DNA from: JBDXHU01 sp039989475
Lineage (GTDB): Bacteria > Pseudomonadota > Gammaproteobacteria > Pseudomonadales > Halieaceae
Length of the DNA: 64,000 bases
NCBI GenBank assembly: GCA_039989475.1
Contig: JBDXHU010000002.1
Location: 310,001 to 374,000, forward strand
Direction of reading: 5' to 3'
Part shown: positions 1 to 8,493 of the stretch, piece by piece
Numbering within the stretch: position 1 is the stretch's first letter
Layout of the letters: each line of letters starts with the position of its first letter
Translations under genes and position numbers: made by a program
Notes under the pieces: model-generated
What the model was told of the DNA's origin: nothing
Database searches by the model: none
What the model saw: only the letters and a program-made list of their open reading frames with translations

Positions 1-106
1 ACGCTGCAGCCATGAAAACGCAGCGATCAACCCAGCTTAAAGTGGTGGCGAGCCAGGGCCCGCTTGCGAGATAATCCCGGCTCAGACCAAAGCACAGGGA
101 AGTAGA

Positions 107-1111
107 ATGATGCACCGCGCTATCGCTTTAATACTGCTGTTTTGCAGCACTTCCCTGTGGGCCGGCCAGTGTCGGCTTGATGGTGATGAGTTGATGCTGC
201 GCCCTGCGGCCAGCGACGGTCCCACTGAGGTCAGCGTGCGCGTCTACGTCAACGACCTGATTTCTATTCACGACGTCGACCAGAGTTTTATCGCAGATGT
301 TTTGTTCCGGGCCGACTGGCGCGATCCGCGCCTCGCCCACAGCGGTGCGGCAGCTTGCACGGTACAAACCGACCAGGTGTGGACACCGGTATTGCAGTTG
401 CTCAATCGCCGCCATGTCGAGGCTATACGCTCTCCGCAGCTAGCAGTTGCCAGCGATGGCAGCGTGACGTTTTTGCTGCGCAGCCTTGGCGAATTTTCCT
501 TCAAGGCAGACCTCACCGATTTTCCTTTCGACCGTCAGGAGCTGAGCTTCAACATAGTGTCTACCTATGGCGAGGAAGATGTGAGCCTGCTTACCCGGCC
601 GGAATACCTGGGGCTGGCGGAAACGCTGTCGGTTGCCAATTGGGATATTGAAATTGCCGGCTCGCGCCACCTGACTCAGTATGTCGCGCCAGTGGACAAG
701 CACCTGGTGCGGCTGGACCTGGTATTGGACGCAGCGCGCCTTACCGGCTATTACACCTGGCAACAACTGCTGCCACTGTTCCTGGTGGTAATGATGACCT
801 GGGTGGTTTTCTGGATACCGCTGGAGTTTGTGCCTCCCAGAGTGGGGTTGGCAGCGACTTCTATGCTGACCTTGATAGCCTACCGCTTTGCCATGTCCTC
901 GGTGCTGCCACCTATCGCTTACCTGACACGCCTGGATATATTTATGATCGGTGCGTCGGTGCTGGTTTTTGTTGCGCTGGCGACTGCGGTGGCGGTGACC
1001 TATATCGACGAGCACTATCAGAATGCACAGGCTGCGGCGCTTAATCGCAGCGCGCGCTGGCTGTCACCGCTGGGCCTGTTACTGGTTGCGGCTATCGCCT
1101 TCTACGCCTGA
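107..1111 (+). CDS. Pentameric ligand-gated ion channel (Cys-loop family, bacterial)
   Basis: The 334-residue protein has the layout of prokaryotic pentameric ligand-gated channels: a signal peptide (about 1-19, cleavage after LWA), an extracellular beta-rich ligand domain with the family hallmark FPFDRQ, and four C-terminal membrane helices. M1 begins near YYTWQQLLPLF, M2 is introduced by VPPRVGLAATSMLTLIAYRF, M3 follows YLTRLDIF, and a short M4 ends the protein. The acidic residue found at the inner M2 mouth of cation channels such as GLIC and ELIC is replaced by a PPR motif resembling the PAR of animal anion channels. Two cysteines in the extracellular part could pair. An AGGGAAG ribosome site precedes the ATG. 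The 3' end overlaps the convergent DUF3604 gene by 33 bases. The ligand is unknown. Confidence 0.88.
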   Translation: MMHRAIALILLFCSTSLWAGQCRLDGDELMLRPAASDGPTEVSVRVYVNDLISIHDVDQSFIADVLFRADWRDPRLAHSGAAACTVQTDQVWTPVLQLLNRRHVEAIRSPQLAVASDGSVTFLLRSLGEFSFKADLTDFPFDRQELSFNIVSTYGEEDVSLLTRPEYLGLAETLSVANWDIEIAGSRHLTQYVAPVDKHLVRLDLVLDAARLTGYYTWQQLLPLFLVVMMTWVVFWIPLEFVPPRVGLAATSMLTLIAYRFAMSSVLPPIAYLTRLDIFMIGASVLVFVALATAVAVTYIDEHYQNAQAAALNRSARWLSPLGLLLVAAIAFYA

Positions 1112-3130
1112 GTACCAGATAGGCGAAGTCCAGGCACGTTCCTGGATGATTGGGGAATAAAACGGTTCTGCAACCGGGTCCAGGCAACAACGACCATAGA
1201 CGTCGCCCCAGGCGCCCTCGTCCTGGCGGGCTTCTGTCCGGGCGGCCGCCTGTTCGGCGCAGTTACTGGCGAAGGGGTTCACGCCCGCGGCCTGGCACTG
1301 CAAGGTACTCCAGCGGCAGCTGGGGTTTTCCAGGACCCTGGCATAGTAGAAAGCATCCTCATCCGGGTCGAAGTCCGGGTCTTGCCAAACCGCACACAGC
1401 TCGGCGTGGCCAGTACCGGTAAGGGCGCAGTTGCCAGGGTCAACTGAGGCGCCATTGTCCGGGTTGCCCGCTACGTTGTGTATCGCCTCCCGGGTATTTC
1501 CATGCTGGTCTATCCAGCCCTTGACGATTTGCACGCGCTGCAAGTCAACGCCCGGGTTGCCCGGGCTGCCCGCGTCTTTCATGGCTGAAACCAGAAAGCG
1601 GGGTGGCTGTAATACGCTGGTAGCCTCCAGCTCGCCGCCCATGGGCACGCCATTGGCATAGGCTTGTTCAATCATTTGCCCGCTAGCGCAGAGGTCGGTG
1701 GGCAAATCGGTGCCAGCGAAGAAACGTACCAGCGGACGTGTGCCGCTGGTGGCGTAGGTTTCCTTGCGGCGCATGCCCTCGAATATCGCATCGCGGGAAT
1801 TTTCCTCGGCCCAGACGACGGCCAGGCCGCCGGGATTGTCGAAGAAGTGATCCTGCAGGTTGCGATAGCCGGCATCGCGGCGCCCCAGGTGGCCCACATA
1901 GTTGTTTTCCTCGGCACCGCCCGGCGTTGCAGAGTGAGTATCCGTACTGCCGATAAAGCCCATTTTGAATGGGTTGGTGCCCGTCTCTCGCCCTAGCTTC
2001 AGCCCATCCTTGAGTACATTGCGAACCATATTGCGGCGGCCAAACTGGTCTATCGCAACCGGGGCTGCCTCATCGGCCTGCACTTCCCCAAAGACGGTCC
2101 CAAGCATGGACAGGTTGTCGGCAACCACCTGTTCAAAGCTGCATAGCTCATCTTCGGTGTCCAGCCCCATACCGGCAAGGCGATCAAAGCGGCACTCCGA
2201 TGCTGCCTTGTGTTGCACCAGCTCTACCAGGGGTTCAAAGAATAGCCGGTCCCTGGCCTGTTGTTTGGTGAGCGGGTCGGGGAACATAAGTCCGCCGCTG
2301 AGATTGGGGTTGTGTGGAATCGACATGACATCGCAATCGCCGTCAGCCTCAATGCATTGCCGGCGCAGGCGGGTCCACAATTCCGGGAAGTTCATGGTGC
2401 CGGTGTCGTAGGTTGAAATAGCGGACTCGGTGACCTGCTGGTTGCGAAAAATTACATTGCGATGAAGGTTCCTGAAATCAGGCGCGTCAGTATATTCGTA
2501 ACCCACAAAGGTGGTAAAACTGCAGTCACCAGAGCGATCGTAGTGATCCTCTGCCGCTTTTTGTATGCGCCCCCAACTGGCGCGGTGGGCGGCGTCACAG
2601 TCAGACATGGAACAAACGAATGACGCTTCTTTTTGCGCCGCGTCGCTCACGACGCCCAGGCTGGCCCAGTAGTCCAGGGCCAGCATTTGCAGGATGAAGG
2701 TCTCGCTGCGAGACATCACGCAATAGGGGAACCAATAGCCCAGTTCGCCGGCGTCCTGGGTACAGATATCGACAGGCCCGAGAAACTCGGCATGGTCGGT
2801 AATGGCGGTGAAGTCCAGCGGCCGCTGCAACTGGGCCCGGATCGTCTGTTGGGCATCGGCGTTGCTGAGCATGATGGCCTCGCCTTTGGCGTAACGGTAG
2901 GCCGCCCAGGGGTCGTTGCGCTGGCTGGATACATAGGAGTCGAAGGAGTAGCTGGTGTGCACGTGCAGGTCCCCAAACAGGGGCTGGCGCGTTGCTGTGT
3001 AATGATCACAGGGTTCGCGCTGTTCCGTGCGTTCAAACGCCAGGGCGACAATCGAAGCGCTCAACAGGCCCAGGAACGCGATACAGCGAGGGCCGGTCAA
3101 CGCCGACCTGTGGCTATTCATTGGGATCAT
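1079..3130 (-). CDS. DUF3604 family secreted protein
   Basis: This approximately 683-residue protein belongs to the DUF3604 family, recognisable by GDLHVHTSYSFD near the N terminus, TDHAEFLG further on, and the C-terminal ERAWTSPIWY. The HxH and DH motifs resemble metal-binding positions of PHP-type metallohydrolases, so a metal-dependent hydrolase is plausible, but the family has no established reaction known to me. A hydrophobic segment (CIAFLGLLSASIVALAF) near the start suggests export or anchoring. The frame is open 63 bases further upstream; I chose the ATG at 3130 because a GGGG-rich ribosome site precedes it. ATG at 3121 is also possible. It is divergent from the TetR gene and overlaps the channel gene tail to tail. 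Confidence 0.82.
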   Translation of the reverse strand: MIPMNSHRSALTGPRCIAFLGLLSASIVALAFERTEQREPCDHYTATRQPLFGDLHVHTSYSFDSYVSSQRNDPWAAYRYAKGEAIMLSNADAQQTIRAQLQRPLDFTAITDHAEFLGPVDICTQDAGELGYWFPYCVMSRSETFILQMLALDYWASLGVVSDAAQKEASFVCSMSDCDAAHRASWGRIQKAAEDHYDRSGDCSFTTFVGYEYTDAPDFRNLHRNVIFRNQQVTESAISTYDTGTMNFPELWTRLRRQCIEADGDCDVMSIPHNPNLSGGLMFPDPLTKQQARDRLFFEPLVELVQHKAASECRFDRLAGMGLDTEDELCSFEQVVADNLSMLGTVFGEVQADEAAPVAIDQFGRRNMVRNVLKDGLKLGRETGTNPFKMGFIGSTDTHSATPGGAEENNYVGHLGRRDAGYRNLQDHFFDNPGGLAVVWAEENSRDAIFEGMRRKETYATSGTRPLVRFFAGTDLPTDLCASGQMIEQAYANGVPMGGELEATSVLQPPRFLVSAMKDAGSPGNPGVDLQRVQIVKGWIDQHGNTREAIHNVAGNPDNGASVDPGNCALTGTGHAELCAVWQDPDFDPDEDAFYYARVLENPSCRWSTLQCQAAGVNPFASNCAEQAAARTEARQDEGAWGDVYGRCCLDPVAEPFYSPIIQERAWTSPIWYSGVEGDSRNQ

Positions 3131-3233
3131 GCTCACACCCCGCCAATTTGCGCGTTCTCCACTTATGTAGCCCACACGGGGCATATGCACCACTCAAGCG
3201 ATGGCCGATGTTAGCCGATAGAGTAGAGAAAGT

Positions 3234-3247
3234 GTGACCGGGGTCAC
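3234..3247. promoter_or_regulatory. Palindrome, candidate TetR operator
   Basis: GTGACC-GG-GGTCAC is a perfect 6-base inverted repeat with a 2-base centre, lying between the divergent DUF3604 and TetR genes about 58 bases before the TetR start. Its place and symmetry fit an autoregulatory TetR operator. This is inferred from position only. Confidence 0.45.
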
Positions 3248-3304
3248 GTTTTACATCGGCATCGGTCGGTAAACTAAACCCTGGCAAGGAAAATCTGAGA
3301 CAGC

Positions 3305-3982
3305 ATGATTGATCAGGAAGATGCGGCTCAAGGCGTTGAGTTGCTGGAAAAAAACAAACCGCAGCAGCAGCGCGCAGTAAAGACCTACGAGGCCATCCTT
3401 TCGGCCACGGGTGAGCTTCTGTGTGAAGTCGGCCTGGAGCGCATCTCTACCAACAATATCGCTGAGCGGGCCGGTGTTACCGTGCCCGCGCTCTATCGCT
3501 ACTTTCCCAATAAGTACGCCGTGCTCAATGCCCTCGGCGCACGCCTGATGGATGCCCAGAACGATGCATTCGTGCACTGGCATCAGACCTATGTGGAGGG
3601 CAAATCAGCACAGCATATGCTTGAAAGCCTCTATAACCTCCTGTTCGAGACCTATGAGGTAACCCGCGATTTCCGGGGTGGGCTGGAGATCATGCATGGT
3701 ATGCAGGCAATGGCGCCGCTGCAGGAAGTGCGCCTGGATAGCCACTGGGCGATTGCGGATGGCTTCGGGCGCATATGGGCTGATCAGTTCAAGGTTCCCT
3801 ACACTGCGGAGACTGCGCGTCACGCCCGGCTGGCGGTGGAAATAGGCTTCATGGCGCTACAGATGGCCCTGGAAGACTCGCGCCTGGATGCGGACCAGGC
3901 TCTGCGCGACGGAGCCCAGGCGCTGCGCGTTTACCTGGAGTTCACCACCCGCGACGCCGGTGTCAACCTGGAACAAAGCTAA
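3305..3982 (+). CDS. TetR/AcrR family transcriptional regulator
   Basis: The 225-residue protein has a typical N-terminal TetR helix-turn-helix (residues about 25-70: AILSATGELLCEVG, then ISTNNIAERAGVTVPALYRYFPNKYAVLNAL) followed by an all-helical ligand-binding part of no recognised type. It is followed on the same strand, 79 bases later, by the acyl-CoA dehydrogenase/amidohydrolase genes, so it probably controls them, perhaps in response to an acyl-CoA or hydrophobic substrate. A palindrome at 3234-3247 upstream could be its operator. Confidence 0.9.
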   Translation: MIDQEDAAQGVELLEKNKPQQQRAVKTYEAILSATGELLCEVGLERISTNNIAERAGVTVPALYRYFPNKYAVLNALGARLMDAQNDAFVHWHQTYVEGKSAQHMLESLYNLLFETYEVTRDFRGGLEIMHGMQAMAPLQEVRLDSHWAIADGFGRIWADQFKVPYTAETARHARLAVEIGFMALQMALEDSRLDADQALRDGAQALRVYLEFTTRDAGVNLEQS

Positions 3983-4061
3983 ACCGACGTTTGCCCCCGG
4001 CTGCACAGGCCCTTAGAATCACTGCCTTCCCATACATTAATAATGGAAAAGGAGAGTGGTG

Positions 4062-5309
4062 ATGTCAGACACCGAACGCAAGGATACCCCGGAGCAGGCG
4101 GAATTTCGTCAGTACTGTCGTGACTGGATTGCCGCCAATGCGCCCGCGGAAACTTCCGTGCGACTGCCCTTGTCACCGCTGGAAATCATGACCACCGAGC
4201 AGCTGGACTACCTGCAGGACTGGCAGAAGAGGGCCTATGATGCCGGCCTGGTTGGCTGCGATTATCCAGTCGAAGTTGGCGGCGGCGGCCGCAATGACTG
4301 CCAGCGTGTCGCAAATGCCGAGTTTATTACCGCGAAGACCCCGTTTTTCCCCAATGTGATCGGTCTGGGTATGGCGGCGCCCACCGTGTTCTACCATGCC
4401 CAGGAAGAGAAAAAGCAGGCCCTGCTGCCGCGCTTGTTTTCGGGCGAAGACATCTGGTGCCAGGGGTTTAGCGAGCCGGGCTCGGGCTCTGACCTGGCCA
4501 GCGTGCAAACTTTCGCCGAACCCAAAGGCGATAAGTGGCTGATCAACGGCCATAAGGTCTGGACCTCCCTGGCACATTTTGCCGAGTGGATGATTATCCT
4601 GCTGCGCACCTCCAAGGATCACAAGTACGACGGGCTGTCCTATTTCGTGGTGCCGATCCGCTCGGCGCTGGGTAAGGGTGTGACCGTGCGGCCGTTGATC
4701 AAAATGACCGGCGAGACCGGTTTTAACGAGGTGATTTTCGAGAACCTGGAAGTTGATGACAGCTATCGCCTCGATGAAGTTGGCAAGGGTTGGCAGGTGG
4801 CCATGACCACACTGGCCCATGAACGCGGCGCCGGCCAGCTGATTACGCCCCAGGCTGGCGGCAGGGTGCAGCGTAAAGAAGGGGAGGAAGAATCCGAACA
4901 GGGCGCTGCCAGCCTGATTGCCCTGGCGAAAAGCAGCCAGCGCGGTGGCAAGACCGCAGCCGACGACCCGGTTATCCGCGATCGCATCATGAAGGAAATT
5001 ATCCGCGAGGAGGGCTTTCGCCAGAGCCGTCGCCGGTCCCGGGTGCAGGGTTTGATTGACGACCCGATGCGTATTCCCCTACAGCACAAGTTGCGCCAGA
5101 GCGAGATCGCCCAGGACACCGCGCAGTTGGCCACTGAAATTGAAGGTGCTGCCAGCTCCCTGTACATCGCCGACCCAAATGCACCGGCGGCCGGTCGTTG
5201 GCCGATGGCGCATATGAATTCCTACGGATTCACCATCGCTGCCGGTACCAGTGAAGTGCAGCGCAATATTCTCGGTGAGCGGGTCCTGCACCTGCCGAAA
5301 TCCAAGTGA
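4062..5309 (+). CDS. Acyl-CoA dehydrogenase (first of a pair)
   Basis: This 415-residue FAD-dependent acyl-CoA dehydrogenase shows the family signatures GFSEPGSGSDLASVQT (flavin/substrate loop), INGHKVWTS, and near the C terminus GTSEVQRNILGERVL. It should oxidise an acyl-CoA to the 2-enoyl-CoA in the cytoplasm and pass electrons to electron transfer flavoprotein. The ATG at 4062 has AAGGAG eight bases upstream and is preferred over two in-frame GTG codons just before it. A charged, low-hydrophobicity stretch (about residues 270-330) sits in the C-terminal helical domain. The next gene, 22 bases on, encodes a second, divergent member; such pairs can form mixed complexes, as in steroid side-chain degradation. 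Confidence 0.93.
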   Translation: MSDTERKDTPEQAEFRQYCRDWIAANAPAETSVRLPLSPLEIMTTEQLDYLQDWQKRAYDAGLVGCDYPVEVGGGGRNDCQRVANAEFITAKTPFFPNVIGLGMAAPTVFYHAQEEKKQALLPRLFSGEDIWCQGFSEPGSGSDLASVQTFAEPKGDKWLINGHKVWTSLAHFAEWMIILLRTSKDHKYDGLSYFVVPIRSALGKGVTVRPLIKMTGETGFNEVIFENLEVDDSYRLDEVGKGWQVAMTTLAHERGAGQLITPQAGGRVQRKEGEEESEQGAASLIALAKSSQRGGKTAADDPVIRDRIMKEIIREEGFRQSRRRSRVQGLIDDPMRIPLQHKLRQSEIAQDTAQLATEIEGAASSLYIADPNAPAAGRWPMAHMNSYGFTIAAGTSEVQRNILGERVLHLPKSK

Positions 5310-5331
5310 ACCAGCTTAAGGAGAAGACATC

Positions 5332-6458
<1,127 letters not shown>

Positions 6459-6462
<4 letters not shown>

Positions 6463-8165
6463 AGTGGATCAAGCTTACGCTGCTGGTCAGCGTGGCCTTG
6501 CTGGCCGGTGTCCTGGCACTTGCCTGGTTGTTGTTTATTCCCGCTGCTGCACCTGAGCACCGCCTGTTCGTTAATGGGCAGATTCTGTCCATGGACGCGG
6601 ATGACCAGGTGTTTGAAGCCATGTCAGTGCGCGGTGATCGCATTCACCGACTCGGTAGCGATGAAGAAATGCGCGCGCTGGCAGCGGACAATACAGTCAT
6701 CACCGATTTACAGGGCCGGACACTCTTGCCCGGTTTCGTCGATGCCCACGGGCATTTCCCCGGCTCCGGCATAGACGTGGTATCGGTCGACCTGCGCAGC
6801 CCGCCTGTGGGCGAGGTGACCAGTATCGAGCAATTGCAGGATGCATTGCGTGCACGACTGGACGGCAAGAGCGATGACAACTGGCTGGCCGGCTTCGGTT
6901 ATGACGACACATTGTTGCGGGAGAAGAGACACCCGACCCGCGCCGACCTGGATGAGGTGTCTTCAGACATACCTATCTACATCACACACATCTCACTGCA
7001 TATGGGTGTTGGCAATAGTCGTGCCTTTGAATTAATGGGTATCACCGCGGACAGTGAAGACCCGGTCGGTGGTGTGATTGTGCGTTTGCCCAACAGCCGT
7101 GAACCTGCAGGTTTGTTGGAAGAGACAGCACAGGGTTCGGCCACCGCAGAGGCCTTGAGCTTCTCCATGCTGGACTCAATCGGTATATTGCTGTCAGCCA
7201 ACCGGGAATACGCGGCGCAGGGTGTTACCACCGCCCAGAGCGGCGGTGTGGACCGGTCCATGGCTGAATCCATGGCCGTGCCTGTGCAGATCGGACTGGT
7301 TGGTCCGCGGCTGGTGTTATTCCCCTTCGAGCACCTGCTGGGCGAGGATTTACTGGATGGTAGTTTTGACAGCGCTGACCTCGCCAGCGACAAGCTGATA
7401 ATTGGCCCGGTCAAAATTGTGGCCGATGGCAGTATTCAGGGCTTTACGGGCTATCTTGCCGAGCCCTATTACACGCCTTACAAGGGCGACCCGGAGTACC
7501 GCGGCTATCCGGCCGTGCCCCGGGATGAGTTGATTGAGATCGTTGCACGCTATCACGCAGCGGGTTTCCAGCTCGCCATTCATGGCAATGGAGATGCCTC
7601 CATCGACGATATTCTCGACGCTTTTGAGCTGGCCCAGGCGCAGAACCCTGTAGAGGATCCGCGCTTGATTCTGGTTCACGCCCAGATGGCGCGGGAAGAC
7701 CAGTTGCTGCGCATGCGAGAACTGGGTGTGACCCCCAGTTTTTTCAGCGCCCATACCTATTACTGGGGCGATCGTCATCGAGACATCTTCATGGGCCCCG
7801 AGCGCGCAGCCCGCATGAGTCCGACGCGCTCTGCCCAGGACCTGGGCCTGCGCTACAGTGTGCACCTGGATACCCCGGTGGTGCCAATGCTGCCCTTGCA
7901 GTTGCTGTGGAGTACGGTAAACCGTATTTCTACGGGCGGCGATGTGATTGGCGCCGAGCAGCGTGTCAGCGTCATGCAGGCCCTTCGCGCTATGACCATC
8001 GAGGCAGCCTGGCAAGTATTCCAGGAAGACAATATCGGCTCGCTGGAGTCGGGTAAGCTGGCTGATATCGTGATTCTTGATGGCGATCCGCTCAAGGAGC
8101 CTGATGTACGCGATATTGCGGTGGTGGAGACTATTGTGGGTGGGCGCACGATTTACCAGCGTTGA
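6459..8165 (+). CDS. Amidohydrolase, YtcJ-like, membrane-anchored
   Basis: The 568-residue protein begins with one hydrophobic helix (about residues 5-25, LLVSVALLAGVLALAWLLF) followed by an amidohydrolase of the YtcJ/DUF6-type metal-dependent group: LPGFVDAHGHFPGSG supplies the metal-binding HxH, later parts give HGNGDASID and LVHAQMA, and the C terminus has the family ending SLESGKLADIVILDGDPL. It probably hydrolyses an amide, ester or cyclic imide at the outer face of the inner membrane. The GTG start overlaps the upstream dehydrogenase stop (GTGA), so it is translationally coupled to the fatty-acyl-type genes. Confidence 0.88.
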
Positions 8166-8215
8166 CCGGGTTAGGCTGTAAGTGACGGACGCTGCCGGCT
8201 TAGGCTTTAAACTAC

Positions 8216-8401
8216 GGACGCTGCCGTGCCCTGGCACCGGGCTCCGCTTGCTGGCCTTGCGGGCAGTTCGGTTGCTGCGGAACTCGACAAAATCTGCTTC
8301 GCAGATTTCCGGACTCAGACATTCCTCGCAATGAATCCGAACTGCCCGCAAGACCAAAACGCAAGCTGACTGGAGCCCGGTGCCAGGGCACGGCAGCGTC
8401 C
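8216..8401. repeat. Large imperfect inverted repeat with internal hairpin
   Basis: The left arm (8216-8271) begins GGACGCTGCCGTGCCCTGGC and is matched in reverse complement by the right arm (8336-8401), which ends GCCAGGGCACGGCAGCGTCC. The outer 30 bases pair perfectly and a further block, CTTGCGGGCAGTTCGG, also pairs; the right arm carries about 10 extra bases between the blocks. Inside is a small perfect hairpin, AAATCTGC-TTC-GCAGATTT (8290-8308). A 12-base copy of the arm tip (CGGACGCTGCCG) also occurs just outside at 8185-8196. No open frame of note lies within. It could be a miniature mobile element, a REP/BIME-like repeat, or a structured RNA. Confidence 0.75.
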
Positions 8402-8442
8402 TCTGATTAATCCCTCGGTTGATACCAGCTTTCTAGCAGGCA

Positions 8443-8468
8443 CAAAAAAAGCCCCCGAAGGGGCTTTC
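8443..8468 (-). terminator. Rho-independent terminator of the TonB receptor gene
   Basis: Read leftward, AAAGCCCC-TTCG-GGGGCTTT forms a perfect GC-rich stem followed by a run of T residues, 26 bases after the receptor stop codon. The A-run on the other arm means it may also stop rightward transcription from the amidohydrolase operon. Confidence 0.88.
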
Positions 8469-8493
8469 CTTGCGAGCTAAAAAGCGCGGTTTA

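Noticed and set aside
1..106. Possible leftward gene start at position 13
   Set aside because: Only a CAT and four codons are visible and no ribosome site is evident; nothing can be said of it. The rest of 1-106 shows only the leader of the channel gene.
7350..8357. 335-codon minus-strand frame running out of the amidohydrolase into the inverted repeat
   Set aside because: It is antisense to a clear gene for most of its length and has no ribosome site or family features.
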